Notes under the pieces: generated by a model
The model's database searches: none
Told to the model about the DNA's origin: nothing
Seen by the model: the letters and a program-made list of their open reading frames with translations, nothing else
Part shown: piece by piece, positions 16,244-26,104 of the stretch
Layout: each line of letters starts with the position of its first letter
Numbering within the stretch: the first letter of the stretch is position 1
Made by a program: the position numbers and the translations under genes
Source of the DNA: Akkermansiaceae bacterium
GTDB lineage: Bacteria; Verrucomicrobiota; Verrucomicrobiia; Verrucomicrobiales; Akkermansiaceae
NCBI GenBank assembly: GCA_905182405.1
Contig: CAJJBQ010000001.1
Span: 1,488,001 to 1,552,000, forward strand
Reading direction: 5' to 3'
DNA length: 64,000 nucleotides

Positions 16244-17239
16244 TTAAAAACCGGTCCCGATGACTTTGGTCTTCACCCGAAGGAGATAGGAATCTGCCGT
16301 CATGTAAAGCACAGAGCCATCATCGCCGAAGGCGCAGTTGGCCGTGCGCTGTCCGGTGAGGATTCTTCCGAGGAGTTTTCCTTCCTTGTTAAGGATGAGG
16401 ACGCCCCCTGGTCCGGTGCACCAAATGTTCCCTTGTTTATCGGTCTTTAAGCCATCAGGCATGCCGGGAAGTTCCTTGCTGAGAGGGGTGGCATCATAAA
16501 GAAGGTTTTCCTTTCCAAGGGAGCCGTCGGACTTGACGGGGTAGGAAAGGAGCCATGCTTTCCCGCCTTGTGACTGAGCGATGTAGAGGGTTTTTGAGTC
16601 TGGCGAGAGGGTGACGCCATTGGGACGATCGAGATTGCTGATGACTGTTGTGACCTTTCCATCGGGAGCGACGCGGTAGACGCCGAAGATGCCGGTTTCA
16701 CGACGCGGATCCTTTTCCTTTTGAGGAAGCCCGTAGGGAGGGTCAGTGAAGTAAATGCTGCCATCGGGGTGGTGGCAGAGGTCGTTGGGCGAGTTGAAGC
16801 GCTTGCCATCGACGCGATCAGCAATGGTCATTTTACCCCCATCTTGGTTCGTGAGAACAGAGAGTCGGCGGTCTCCATGCTCGCAGAAGTGAAGGTAGCC
16901 TTTTTGGTCAAAGGCGAGGCCGTTTGAGCCGGGCTCGCTGCTGTAATCAGCTGGTCCGGTGTATCCGGAGGGAGTCAGGTAGACTGAGATCCCGTCTTTC
17001 TCGGACCATTGGTAGATCGTGTTCTGAGGGACGTCCGAAAAGAGGATGCGTGAGTTTTTTTTGTCCCAAGCCGGCCCCTCCGACCAGTCGAAGCCGGAAG
17101 CGAGAACTTCGATCGTCGCGTCGACCGCGATGAGGTTCTTGAGAGAAGGATCGAGAACCTCGATACTTCCAATAGTGGGGCGGATTTCCTGAGCGGAAAG
17201 AAGGGAGGAAAGTAGGAGAACGAATAGGTGCTTGGTCAT
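16244..17239 (-). CDS. SMP-30/gluconolactonase-like exported lactonase
   Basis: 331 residues from an ATG at 17239, which gives a clean signal peptide (KHLFVLLLSSLLSAQE). A longer form from 17263 is possible. It has the six-bladed propeller of the SMP-30 family. Metal-site motifs are FDWSEGPAWDKK, GSNGLAFDQKG, NSPNDLCHHPDGSIYFTDPP, DRPNGVTLSPD and GMPDGLKTDKQGNIW. These enzymes hydrolyse sugar lactones to sugar acids. It lies between the DUF1501 gene and the FCD regulator on one strand, which supports a sugar-acid pathway. Confidence 0.88.
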   Translation of the reverse strand: MTKHLFVLLLSSLLSAQEIRPTIGSIEVLDPSLKNLIAVDATIEVLASGFDWSEGPAWDKKNSRILFSDVPQNTIYQWSEKDGISVYLTPSGYTGPADYSSEPGSNGLAFDQKGYLHFCEHGDRRLSVLTNQDGGKMTIADRVDGKRFNSPNDLCHHPDGSIYFTDPPYGLPQKEKDPRRETGIFGVYRVAPDGKVTTVISNLDRPNGVTLSPDSKTLYIAQSQGGKAWLLSYPVKSDGSLGKENLLYDATPLSKELPGMPDGLKTDKQGNIWCTGPGGVLILNKEGKLLGRILTGQRTANCAFGDDGSVLYMTADSYLLRVKTKVIGTGF

Positions 17240-17300
17240 TATTAGGAGGCTAGCAATTCCCAAAAAAGGGTCAAGGTGCGTCCTCGATCGAGAAATTGCC

Positions 17301-18755
17301 TCAAATGATGAGATCCTTAATTACTTTGGCCGGTTGGACTCCGGTTAACTTTTGGTCGAGCCCTTGATACTGGAAGGTGAGGTGTTTGTGATCTAGGCCT
17401 AGCTGATGGAGCATGGTCGCGTGGAGATCGCGAATGTGGACGGGGTTTTTGGTGATGTTGAAGGAGAAATCGTCGGTTTCGCCATAGGTTTGACCGCCCT
17501 TGATGCCACCGCCCGCCATCCACATCGTGAAGCAACGAGGGTGGTGATCCCGGCCGTAGTTTTCCCGCGTAAGACCGCCCTGGCAGTAGACGGTGCGGCC
17601 GAATTCGCCACCCCAGATAACAAGGGTGTCGTCGAGCATACCGCGTTGCTTGAGATCCTGGATGAGGGCCCAAGCGGGTTGATCAATATCTTTACACTGG
17701 TCCTTGATGTGAGTGGGGAGGTTGCCGTGCTGGTCCCAGCCACGGTGGAAAATCTGTACGAACTGGACACCTCGTTCCATCATGCGACGGGCGAGCAAGC
17801 AAGAGCTGGCAAACGATCCGGGGGTCTTGGCCTGCGGCCCATACATCTCGTAGGTCTTTTCGGTCTCTTGGCTGAGGTCAGTCAATTCGGGAACCGAGGC
17901 TTGCATGCGGAAGGCCATTTCAAATTGCTGCATGCGTGTTTGGGTCTCAGGGCTACCAACGGCATCATAGCTTTTCTGATTGAGGGCATTGAGGCCGTCG
18001 AGCATCTGGCGGCGGATCTTACGATCGATTCCGGGAGCATCTTTAAGATAGAGAACGGGGTCACCTTTCGAGCGAAGTGCCACTCCGGCATGCCTTCCTT
18101 CGAGGAAACCAGGACCCCAGAGTCGGGAAGAAATGGCTTGGACGCCTCCCTGGCCGGTGTGCTGAGCATGAAGGACGACGAAAGAGGGGAGATCTTCATT
18201 TGTGGAACCGAGACCATAGGAGAGCCAGGAACCAATTGAGGGTTTTCCATTTTGCTGGCTGCCGGTGTAGCAGAGTTGGTTCGCAGGTTCATGATTGATG
18301 GCCTCGGTGTACATCGATTTGACGATGGCGAGATCGTCCGCCATTTTCGCGGTGTGTGGGAGGAGATCGGAGAGCCATGCTCCAGATTGCCCGTGCTGCT
18401 TAAATTTAAAAATGGAAGGCGCGAGAGGCTTTTTGGCCTGCCCCGAGGTCATTCCGGTGAGTCGCTGACCTTGGTCCTCGAGGTAGGCTGTTAGATCCTC
18501 CGCAAAGCGTTCCTGAAGCTTGGGCTTGTGGTCGAAGGTGTCGAGCTGGCTGGGAGCGCCGAGCATCGAGAGATAAATGACGCGCTTCGCTTTGGGTGCA
18601 AGCTTCTGAAGGTGCTCTGGGACTTTTCTGTTGCTCAGTCCGGAAGCGGCAGAAGGAAGAAGGGAGGCTAGGGCGGCGGCACCAAGTCCGGTTCCGTTCC
18701 TGCGGAAAAATTGGCGACGGGAAACGGCGGCGTTGAAATCGAGAATATTGTCCAT
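17301..18755 (-). CDS. DUF1501 protein, Tat-exported
   Basis: 484 residues. A twin-arginine signal ([20 protein letters not shown]) is followed by the DUF1501 domain, an alkaline-phosphatase/sulfatase-like fold. Motifs include [62 protein letters not shown] and [17 protein letters not shown]. The His and Asp residues sit where this fold binds metal. It nearly always pairs with a DUF1549/DUF1553 protein in Planctomycetes and Verrucomicrobia, and here that partner ends only 11 bp upstream. The biochemical role of the pair is not established. Confidence 0.92.
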   Translation of the reverse strand: MDNILDFNAAVSRRQFFRRNGTGLGAAALASLLPSAASGLSNRKVPEHLQKLAPKAKRVIYLSMLGAPSQLDTFDHKPKLQERFAEDLTAYLEDQGQRLTGMTSGQAKKPLAPSIFKFKQHGQSGAWLSDLLPHTAKMADDLAIVKSMYTEAINHEPANQLCYTGSQQNGKPSIGSWLSYGLGSTNEDLPSFVVLHAQHTGQGGVQAISSRLWGPGFLEGRHAGVALRSKGDPVLYLKDAPGIDRKIRRQMLDGLNALNQKSYDAVGSPETQTRMQQFEMAFRMQASVPELTDLSQETEKTYEMYGPQAKTPGSFASSCLLARRMMERGVQFVQIFHRGWDQHGNLPTHIKDQCKDIDQPAWALIQDLKQRGMLDDTLVIWGGEFGRTVYCQGGLTRENYGRDHHPRCFTMWMAGGGIKGGQTYGETDDFSFNITKNPVHIRDLHATMLHQLGLDHKHLTFQYQGLDQKLTGVQPAKVIKDLII

Positions 18756-18766
18756 GATCTGAGGGC

Positions 18767-21700
18767 CTATTTGGTGAGGGTTTCGTCGAGGTTGAGAATT
18801 TGCGATGCGAGAATCGTCCAGCTGGCGAGTGCCTGAGGATCGAGAGAGTCCGGAGTGGGGGATTCACCCACGGCGATGAGCTCGGCTGCTTTCTCGGGCG
18901 CTGCTTTGTATTCTCCGGAAACGTTGCGGAGGGTCGTTTTGACAATCTCTCGTTCGTCATTTTCCAAGCTTCGGCTAAGGAGAAGCTGGGTGATAAAATC
19001 GAGGCGATGGTCGAAGGAGTCGCTGGCACCCAGAGCCAGAATAGCAAGGTTGCGCGCAGCTTCGACAAACTGCGGGTCATTGAGAGTAACGAAAGCTTGC
19101 AGTGGGGTGTTGGTGCGATCGCGTCGGACACAGAAGACTTCGCGAGAGGGCGCGTTGAGGATTTCCATGGCGGGATTCGGTGCGGTTCTTTTCCAGAAGG
19201 TATAAAGAGAACGGCGATAAAGATCATCCCCGCTCCCTTGTTTGTAGTAGCGGGTGTCTGATTGGTTCATGGCGACCGCTTCCCAGACTCCACCCGGTTG
19301 ATAGGGCTTCACCGAGGGTCCTCCAATTTTGTGAGAAAGAAGAGCGGAGGCAGAGAGCGCTAGGTCCCGGATTTGTTCTGCTTCGAGTCGATGACGAGGA
19401 TGCCGGGCGAGGTAAAGATTGGTGGGATCTTTCTCGCGATGATTTGAGGTGACTTTGCCAGACTGCTGGTAGCTCGCTGAGGCGGTGATCAACTTGATGA
19501 TATGCTGGAGATCCCATCCTGATTCCATGAATTCGACGGCGAGCCAATCGAGCAGTTCGGGGTGAGTGGGACGGGCACCCATGATGCCAAAGTTCTCGGT
19601 CGTTTCGACGAGACCGCGGCCGAAGAAATAATACCAAATCCGGTTTACCGTTACTCTCGCGGTGAGAGGGTTTTCCTCGCTCACCAACCACTCCGCGAGT
19701 TCTTTGCGGGACTGAGGTGCTGAAGCGGCATCACCTTGGAAGAGTTCCGGGATGGCGGCGTCGACCTTTTCTTTCTTCAGACTGTATTCGCCACGGTCGA
19801 GAATGTGGGCGAAGGCGGCTTCATTCTTCTCTTCCATGACGAGGGTGAGCGAACCTTTTTTCCTGATGGTGCTTTGATTGTTGAGAAGCTCGCTTTCTGC
19901 GGTTTTTAGCTGCTTGGAAACGGGATCGATCTGAGACAAGAAATAGGAGTAGATCGCTTCCCTCTGCTTCGGTAAGCGCTCTTCAACGGCGAGGGAGAGG
20001 AGGTGAGTGATGTCGCTCTTTTTGGCAACTTGCTCCACCTCGGTGGCAGTGAGCACGCGTTGGTAGAATTGGAAATCATGGAAGGCGGTATTCCCGCTGA
20101 GAGGGCTGTCCGGATGACGGCCCCCGAGACGGAGAGGGGCGGTGGAAATGGTAGAGTTGACATTCCCTGTATGGGAGTAATCGATGGGTATGGACGTGCC
20201 ATCGAGGTAGACGGTGAGGCTCTTCTTTGCTTCGGATTTTCCATCGTAGGTGACCATGATATGAAGCCACTTGTTGAGGGGGAGCTCCTTCTTGGTCATG
20301 GCCTTGATAGCCTTGGTGGGCCATGCATCGATGATGTGGCTTCCGATCCGGGAGCCTTCGAGCCAGAGATCCCAACCCCGAAAATCGTTCCCGGTGTTCA
20401 TGCGGGAAATAATGGAGCCACGCGACTTTTCGCCAAGCCGAAGGTAACCTCCGAAGGTGACTTGATCTTGGGCGTCGAATGAAGCGAGATCTCCGAGTTC
20501 AAGATTGATGTCATGAAGTTGAGGGGCAGCTCCGGTGTCGCTTGTGACGGTTGGTTTGTTAAAGTCGATCTCGCGGGTGCCGAGGTTGAGTTTCTCGTTG
20601 ACGACATCAAGTGGGAGGGCGAGATCAGGATGCTCCGCGAGAGATTTGACGTCTGTCGGGTTGAGCGAGGCCAACCAGGTGTCGTGGTCGGGGTGGGCCG
20701 CCTTTCGGCGTGCGCTGATTTCGTTCTTCTTTGCTTCAATCGGACCCTTGAGAGCATCCCATGCTTTGCGGTCTTCTTGCAGCGGGACGAAGGTAGTAGG
20801 TGGGTGATCGGCTTTGTTCCGATCCATCGCGGGCATGGTGGAATTTCGGAAAAAGGCGGTGAGGGCGTAGAAATCCTTCTGTGAAATGGGGTCGAATTTA
20901 TGATCGTGGCATGCGGCACATCCGGTAGTGAGGCCGAGCCAGATGGCGGAAGTTGTTTCCACCTGATCCTTTGCATAAATAGCGAGGTATTCCTCGTCGA
21001 TTGCGCCGCCTTCGCCGGTCGTGGGCAAGCAGCGGTTGAATCCCGTGGCTACGATTTGATCGAGGCTTGGGTTGGGAAGGAGGTCGCCGGAGATCTGCTC
21101 GATAGTAAAGTCTTTGAACGACTGGTTCTTCCGGAAGGACTGAATGACCCAATCTCGGTAGGGCCAGATCGAGCGGTAGTTGTCGATGTGGATTCCGTGA
21201 GTGTCGGCATAGCGGGCAGCATCGAGCCAGTGACGTGAGAAGTTCTCGGCGTAGGCATCAGTTCCTAAAAGCTCGGAGGTTGCCAGTTGAACAGCGGTGC
21301 CGAGATCCATGGAGCCTGCCTCTTGAAAATTTTTCACCTGCTCCGGAGTGGGGGGCAGGCCGGTGAGGTCGAAGCTGATTCGACGAATCAGTCGATGGGG
21401 CTCTTCAGGTTCGTTGGGCTTTAGATTGAATTCCTCGTGCTTTTCAGAGATGAAGGCGTCGATCGTGTTGTAGCCCCATTTTTTCTTTGGGACGACCGGG
21501 CGAGTCGGTTTGAGGAAGGCCCAGTGTTCCTCGTATGGTGCACCTTGCTCGATCCACTTGGATAAAAGAGCGATTTGTTCGGGATTGAGAGGTGGTTTAT
21601 GACCATCGGGCGGAGGCATGATGTCATCCTCGTCCTTGGTCGTAATGCGTTTGATGAGCTCGGACTTCTCGGGGACGCCTTTAATAATAACCGGACGTCC

Positions 21701-21898
21701 ATCACGGACCTCGAAGGCAAATTCCTCCCGGTCGAGACGGAGGGGAGCCGACGTTGGCGCTCGCGTGGAAGAGTCAGGCCCGTGGCATTGATAGCAATAT
21801 TCCGACAAGATCGGCTGAACGTGGTTATTGAAGTCGACAGTTTCAGGAATCGCGGTGAAAGCCTGTTGGGTGAGGAGAAGGGTGATCCAGCACTTCAT
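18767..21898 (-). CDS. PSD1 (cytochrome c-like) / DUF1549 / LamG-like / DUF1553 protein
   Basis: 1043 residues with a short signal peptide. A planctomycete-type cytochrome c domain with the haem motif CYQCH lies near residue 36. DUF1549 follows ([47 protein letters not shown]). The middle (about 430-640) is a concanavalin/LamG-like jellyroll ([20 protein letters not shown]). DUF1553 closes the protein ([55 protein letters not shown]). The jellyroll insert suggests carbohydrate or surface binding. It heads the DUF1501/SMP-30/GntR run. The redox partner is unknown. Confidence 0.92.
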   Translation of the reverse strand: MKCWITLLLTQQAFTAIPETVDFNNHVQPILSEYCYQCHGPDSSTRAPTSAPLRLDREEFAFEVRDGRPVIIKGVPEKSELIKRITTKDEDDIMPPPDGHKPPLNPEQIALLSKWIEQGAPYEEHWAFLKPTRPVVPKKKWGYNTIDAFISEKHEEFNLKPNEPEEPHRLIRRISFDLTGLPPTPEQVKNFQEAGSMDLGTAVQLATSELLGTDAYAENFSRHWLDAARYADTHGIHIDNYRSIWPYRDWVIQSFRKNQSFKDFTIEQISGDLLPNPSLDQIVATGFNRCLPTTGEGGAIDEEYLAIYAKDQVETTSAIWLGLTTGCAACHDHKFDPISQKDFYALTAFFRNSTMPAMDRNKADHPPTTFVPLQEDRKAWDALKGPIEAKKNEISARRKAAHPDHDTWLASLNPTDVKSLAEHPDLALPLDVVNEKLNLGTREIDFNKPTVTSDTGAAPQLHDINLELGDLASFDAQDQVTFGGYLRLGEKSRGSIISRMNTGNDFRGWDLWLEGSRIGSHIIDAWPTKAIKAMTKKELPLNKWLHIMVTYDGKSEAKKSLTVYLDGTSIPIDYSHTGNVNSTISTAPLRLGGRHPDSPLSGNTAFHDFQFYQRVLTATEVEQVAKKSDITHLLSLAVEERLPKQREAIYSYFLSQIDPVSKQLKTAESELLNNQSTIRKKGSLTLVMEEKNEAAFAHILDRGEYSLKKEKVDAAIPELFQGDAASAPQSRKELAEWLVSEENPLTARVTVNRIWYYFFGRGLVETTENFGIMGARPTHPELLDWLAVEFMESGWDLQHIIKLITASASYQQSGKVTSNHREKDPTNLYLARHPRHRLEAEQIRDLALSASALLSHKIGGPSVKPYQPGGVWEAVAMNQSDTRYYKQGSGDDLYRRSLYTFWKRTAPNPAMEILNAPSREVFCVRRDRTNTPLQAFVTLNDPQFVEAARNLAILALGASDSFDHRLDFITQLLLSRSLENDEREIVKTTLRNVSGEYKAAPEKAAELIAVGESPTPDSLDPQALASWTILASQILNLDETLTK

Positions 21899-21953
21899 AT
21901 TAATGCTGATTCTACGATGATTTTGAGGAAGTCATACAGATATTTCGCGGGAA

Positions 21954-22472
21954 CTAGAGCCAGTTTGTCGCAGCGAGAGCGGCATGAATCTTAAAATCGA
22001 TGAGGAGACCCTTTTTAAGGTTTTCTTTTAGAAACTTTTTAAGTTTATCGAAGGGGACCAGGTGAGTGATGATTTTTTCGCCTGCCACGCCACCTCCCAG
22101 TCCCGACTTTATTGAATTCTTCGCGAAAAATAGATGGGTCATTTCGTCGGTCATTCCTGCTGAAGTGGGCGAGGAAAGAAGGGGGATCATTTCTTCGGCA
22201 ACGTAGCCAGTCTCCTCGAGTAGCTCCCGACGGGCCGTGTCTGCTAGGGATTCGCCCGCAAATTCGGGTTCATCGCCCACGAGTCCGGCGCAAATCTCCA
22301 GGACCCGCGCTTGGACTGGTCGACGGTATTGTTCGATCAGGATAAATTCACGATTTGGAGTCATCGCAAGCACCCCGACGACCGAGGTGGCATTCGGGCG
22401 GGTGGTGAATTCCCAGTCGTCGATTTCACGGAGCGAAAGGTAGCGGCCTTCGAAGTGAGAAATTATTTCCAT
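21954..22472 (-). CDS. Nudix hydrolase (ADP-ribose pyrophosphatase-like)
   Basis: 172 residues. The Nudix box is visible as AGESLADTARRELLEETGY, matching the REUxEExGU core. The preceding strand (FILIEQYRRPVQARVLEICA) and acidic loop fit ADP-ribose/NUDT5-type enzymes that cleave nucleoside diphosphate sugars. It ends 55 bp upstream of the PSD1 gene on the same strand and may be co-transcribed. Substrate not determined. Confidence 0.88.
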   Translation of the reverse strand: MEIISHFEGRYLSLREIDDWEFTTRPNATSVVGVLAMTPNREFILIEQYRRPVQARVLEICAGLVGDEPEFAGESLADTARRELLEETGYVAEEMIPLLSSPTSAGMTDEMTHLFFAKNSIKSGLGGGVAGEKIITHLVPFDKLKKFLKENLKKGLLIDFKIHAALAATNWL

Positions 22473-22531
22473 AAAGAGACATTACTCTTCTAAGATTCGG
22501 TGGCAATTCTCCGTAGTCTGAATTAAGAAGC

Positions 22532-23698
22532 ATGGACTGTAACATGAAAGGCGAAGATTTTGACATTCAGGTGAGCTTTCGTCACCGCATTCGTTTTACC
22601 CGGGGGGCTTTTTCTTTGGGGAATGACCTTTTGTCGGAATTACTGGAAACTAGGGGACACAGTAAGGTGCTCGTTTTCATTGAAAATGGGCTCCGAGAGC
22701 ACTTTCCGCAGCTTGAGGGCGAGATTCAGGACTATTTTTTTGATCTCAATGACTTCCGCTTAACGGGAGTCGAATGGCTTCCGGGGGCTGAAGTTGCGAA
22801 AAGGGACGATCAGGTATACCAAAAGGCTATGTCGGCCATCGAGCAACATCATATCGACCGGCACTCCTACATTATCGTGATTGGCGGCGGCGCATTTCTC
22901 GATGTCATCGGCTATGCTGCGGCAACCGGCCACAGGGGCTTGCGGTTGGTGCGCTTTCCCACCACGACGCTTTCGCAAGACGATAGCGGGGTAGGGGTGA
23001 AAAATGGGATCAACGCTTTTGGCAAAAAGAATTTTATTGGCTCCTTCGCCGTACCCTATGCAGTCGTGAATGATTTCCAATTTCTCCACACCCAGCCTGA
23101 GCAGATCCGCCGTGAAGGCTTGATCGAAGCGGTCAAGGTCGCCCTCGTGAAAGATGGCGCATTTTTCAGCTGGCTGGAAAGCCATGTGGAAGAACTCCGA
23201 GCGCTCGAGCCTTTGGTGCTCGAAGAAGCGGTTCAGCGCTCCGCCGTTCATCACGCCCGTCATATTGCGCTGGGTGGTGATCCTTTCGAGCTGGGGAGTA
23301 GTCGACCGCTTGACTACGGGCATTGGGCCGCGCACAAGCTGGAGCAGCTCACCGATTTTGAACTCAGCCATGGCGAGGCCGTCTCGGTCGGCTTGGCCTT
23401 GGATACTCTTTACGCTGCTAAAATTGGCCTTCTTCCCGAGGCCGATGCCGAACGGGTTTTGAAAGTCGTCGAAGGTCTCGGTCTTCCGCTTTGGCATGAG
23501 GCTCTCGAGCTTCGTGATCCCAACGGGAAGCGACGTGTCTTCAAAGGGCTTGAGGAATTTCGCGAGCATCTTGGCGGAGAACTCACCGTGCTCCTTTTGG
23601 AGAAGCTCGGAACGGGGATCGATGCCCATGAGATCACCGAAGCAGTTTGGGAAGCGTGTGCGGAGGAACTGAAGGAGCGTGCGCTCGCGACCGCCTAG
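22532..23698 (+). CDS. eboD: EboD-like 3-dehydroquinate synthase/sugar-phosphate cyclase homologue
   Basis: 388 residues (an alternative start at Met5). It has the AroB fold: an NAD site (SYIIVIGGGAFLDVIGYAAA), the metal/substrate region (RFPTTTLSQDDSGVGVKNGI, NAFGKKNFIGSF) and zinc ligands in HHARHI, LDYGHWAAHKLEQL and HGEAVSVGLAL. The NGINAFGKKNF block separates EboD from true AroB, as far as I recall. In Ebo clusters the gene is one of several linked to moving natural-product precursors to the periplasm (for example scytonemin). Here only EboD and the adjacent EboF-like gene are present; eboA, B, C and E are not in the window. Stop and next ATG are directly adjacent. Confidence 0.8.
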   Translation: MDCNMKGEDFDIQVSFRHRIRFTRGAFSLGNDLLSELLETRGHSKVLVFIENGLREHFPQLEGEIQDYFFDLNDFRLTGVEWLPGAEVAKRDDQVYQKAMSAIEQHHIDRHSYIIVIGGGAFLDVIGYAAATGHRGLRLVRFPTTTLSQDDSGVGVKNGINAFGKKNFIGSFAVPYAVVNDFQFLHTQPEQIRREGLIEAVKVALVKDGAFFSWLESHVEELRALEPLVLEEAVQRSAVHHARHIALGGDPFELGSSRPLDYGHWAAHKLEQLTDFELSHGEAVSVGLALDTLYAAKIGLLPEADAERVLKVVEGLGLPLWHEALELRDPNGKRRVFKGLEEFREHLGGELTVLLLEKLGTGIDAHEITEAVWEACAEELKERALATA

Positions 23699-25051
23699 AT
23701 GAGACGCGTCGCTGTTCTCAATGTCGTGGGCCTCACTCAGAGTGTCCTTCGTGAGATGCCGCGCCTTAAAGCGTGGTCGGAGTCACGCGAGGTTCAGAGT
23801 TTTAAGCCTGCTTTCCCAGCGGTCACTTGTACCGCGCAAAGTTCTTACCTCACCGGAAAATCGGTGGGAGAACACGGAATCGTCGGAAACGGTTGGTATG
23901 ATCGAGAGGCGGCCGAGGTGAAATTTTGGAAGCAAAGCAACCTCCTTGTGAAAGGCGAAAAGCTTTGGGAGAATCTTGGGATCAAATGTGCCAAGATGTT
24001 CTGGTGGTATAACATGTATTCCAGTGCCGACTTTGCCGCGACGCCGCGTCCGCTTTATCCTGCCGATGGCCGGAAGGCTTTCGATATCCACACCCAGCCC
24101 ATGGCGATGCGGGAGGAGATCAAGGCGGACCTTGGGGACTTTCCCTTTCCTTCTTTTTGGGGCCCCAATGCCGGGATTCCCTCGTCGAAGTGGATCGCCG
24201 AAAGCGCGAAGTGGATTGAGAAAAAGGAGAAGCCCGATCTCAATCTCGTCTACCTGCCGCACTTGGATTATGGCCTCCAAAAATTTGGACCCGGTGCGCC
24301 TGAAATGGCGGCCGAATATGAAGCGATCGATCAGGTGACTTGCGACCTCATAGAGGAACTCGAAGCTGCCGGAGTCGAGGTGCTCGTGCTCTCGGAGTAT
24401 GGCATTTCGAAAGTCTCGAAAGCGATTCATCTTAACCGGGTTTTTCGAGAGAAGGGATGGATCCAAGTGAAGGACGAACTCGGTCTCGAGACGCTCGACT
24501 GCGGCGGCTGCCGGGCCTTCGCAGTGGCGGACCATCAAGTAGCGCATATTTACGTGAACGATTCTGTCATCGAAAAGGAAGTTCGTAGAGTAGTCCTCGC
24601 CACCGATGGGGTGGAGGAGATCCGTGAAGGAAGTGACCTTTGGTCCGAGGGAATCGGACGCGAGCGAGGAGGAGACTTCGTGGCAGTTTCGGAAGCCGAT
24701 GCCTGGTTCACGTATTACTTCTGGGATGATGATGCCAAAGCGCCGGACTATGCCCGCTGCATCGATATCCATCGCAAGCCTGGCTACGACCCCGTTGAAC
24801 TCTTCCTTGATCCGGAAATCAAGTTTCCCGTCGCGAAGATCGGAGGCTTCCTTCTGAAGAAGAAACTGGGTCTCCGTGGGCTCATGGATGTCATTTCTCT
24901 CGACGCAAATTTAGTGAAGGGCTCCCACGGTCGCGACCAAGTCCCCGAGGACGAACAGCCTGTTGTTATTGGTGATCGAGCAAGTCAGGTCGGCGAAGCC
25001 GAAAAGGTATTTTCCTGGGTCCGTGAACGTTTGGCAATCGATGAAGAATAA
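23699..25051 (+). CDS. eboF: EboF-like nucleotide pyrophosphatase / alkaline phosphatase-superfamily protein
   Basis: 450 residues. It opens VAVLNVVGLTQSVL, then has the nucleophile Thr region FPAVTCTAQSSYLTGKSVG, HGIVGNGWYDREAAEVKFW and KGEKLWENLG. Later metal-site residues appear in LVYLPHLDYGLQ (Asp, His), VLVLSEYGIS and KGSHGRDQ. Together these are the alkaline-phosphatase / nucleotide pyrophosphatase fold, with Gly-Ile-Val-Gly-Asn typical of the EboF subgroup. It begins directly at the EboD stop, so the two are surely coupled. Its 3' end abuts the point where the opposing M56 gene loses homology. Confidence 0.82.
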   Translation: MRRVAVLNVVGLTQSVLREMPRLKAWSESREVQSFKPAFPAVTCTAQSSYLTGKSVGEHGIVGNGWYDREAAEVKFWKQSNLLVKGEKLWENLGIKCAKMFWWYNMYSSADFAATPRPLYPADGRKAFDIHTQPMAMREEIKADLGDFPFPSFWGPNAGIPSSKWIAESAKWIEKKEKPDLNLVYLPHLDYGLQKFGPGAPEMAAEYEAIDQVTCDLIEELEAAGVEVLVLSEYGISKVSKAIHLNRVFREKGWIQVKDELGLETLDCGGCRAFAVADHQVAHIYVNDSVIEKEVRRVVLATDGVEEIREGSDLWSEGIGRERGGDFVAVSEADAWFTYYFWDDDAKAPDYARCIDIHRKPGYDPVELFLDPEIKFPVAKIGGFLLKKKLGLRGLMDVISLDANLVKGSHGRDQVPEDEQPVVIGDRASQVGEAEKVFSWVRERLAIDEE

Positions 25052-25633
25052 GTCGCTGCGCATCCACCAAACGGCAGGATTGAACCAATGAACGATGCAG
25101 GCAAGGTCGGCGAGAAGAGCCATCCAAAGATCACGACGCTGAAGGTGCGAAAGTTCATGGAGGAGGGCCATTTTAAGAGTGCTCTCGGACCATTGGTGGC
25201 AGGTGGTGGAGAGGAAAATAGTGGGGGAGATTAAACCCGTGACGACCGGTGACGAGAACTCAGGGTGGACGCGCACTTGCGTGGGCTTTTGAAAGCCGAG
25301 TTCACGTTGGCTCTTTTCAAAAAGGTCGCCCAATTCGCAGGGACTCGCTTCTCTTTTTTAACGAAGTAAAGCAGAGAAGTCGGAAATTTTCCGTACTAAG
25401 AAGAAGAGGGCTCCGGCGATCCAAGCGAGAAGGAGCCAAGAGGTCGAGCTTTCTCCAATGGGCGCCGAAGAGACGGCGATCGTCACCTTTGGAAAAAAGC
25501 TGAGGGCGGGCAGAAGAAGTAAGAGGGTCATCGCTCCTCCGACGAAACGAGGGTCTCGTGCGGGGTGACGGCGCGAAAGAAGCCAGATCGTCGTTGCGGT
25601 CAGCAGGGAAAAGAGGAGCGAAGGAAGGAACAT
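24911..25633 (-). pseudogene. Broken BlaR1/M56-type sensor peptidase
   Basis: The N-terminal part from 25633 has two hydrophobic helices and ends at an in-frame TAA (25360-25358). The same frame continues past the stop without a shift and holds the M56 zinc motif HELSHLQRRD (HELSH at 25159-25145) and FNPAVWW. After MRSDLFF the family sequence stops, at about 25050, exactly at the 3' end of the EboF-like gene; the remaining frame to 24911 is antisense to that gene. So the gene has one nonsense codon and a lost C-terminus, including the sensor domain. It starts 8 bp after the BlaI-type gene. Readthrough of the stop cannot be excluded, but the truncation makes it nonfunctional. Confidence 0.75.
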
Positions 25634-25640
25634 GATTCGG

Positions 25641-26009
25641 CTATTCTACCAGCTTACGGATTTCGATGATTTCTTCGCGACTGAGATTTTGATCCGAGGG
25701 ATCGAGGAGAGCGGCGACGAGGTTTTGTGGTTTTCCTTGAAAAAATGTGTGGAGGAGACCTTTGAGTGCCGTGCGCTTTGCTTTGCGTTCGGTAATCATA
25801 GGTGCATAAAGATAGCGACGCCCATCTTTGGTGTGTTTCACCATTTCCTTATTTTCGAGAGTGGCAAGGAGCGCCCTCACTGCCGAGTAGGAAGGAGGAT
25901 CGGGGAGTTCCTCGAGGACATCCTGGGCGGTGGCTCCTCCCAGACGATAGAGAATATCGAGGATCTGACGCTCGCGGCGGGAGACTTGACCTTTTTCCAA
26001 ACGATTCAT
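25641..26009 (-). CDS. BlaI/MecI-family transcriptional repressor
   Basis: 122 residues, the family size. A winged HTH reads VSRRERQILDILYRLGGATA, then DVLEELPDPPSYSAVRALLA and ENKEMVKHTKDGRRYLYAP. The C-terminal dimerisation helices (LKGLLHTFFQGKPQNLVAAL) follow. In intact systems the adjacent M56 sensor cleaves the repressor on signal. Here that sensor is broken, so the repressor may be locked on or have another inducer. The upstream region 26010-26104 has no palindrome I recognise as its operator. Confidence 0.9.
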   Translation of the reverse strand: MNRLEKGQVSRRERQILDILYRLGGATAQDVLEELPDPPSYSAVRALLATLENKEMVKHTKDGRRYLYAPMITERKAKRTALKGLLHTFFQGKPQNLVAALLDPSDQNLSREEIIEIRKLVE

Positions 26010-26104
26010 GACTTATTTTTATCAGTTGCTGGAAAAACCGCAATGGGAATGTTGGAAAAATAGCATTATTGAATGGCGATTGATCTAGAGCGGAAGAGGG
26101 AGTA

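Noticed and set aside
23783..24772. 329-codon open frame antisense to the EboF-like gene
   Set aside because: Shadow of the coding strand; no signal, no motif, and the plus-strand gene is clearly real.
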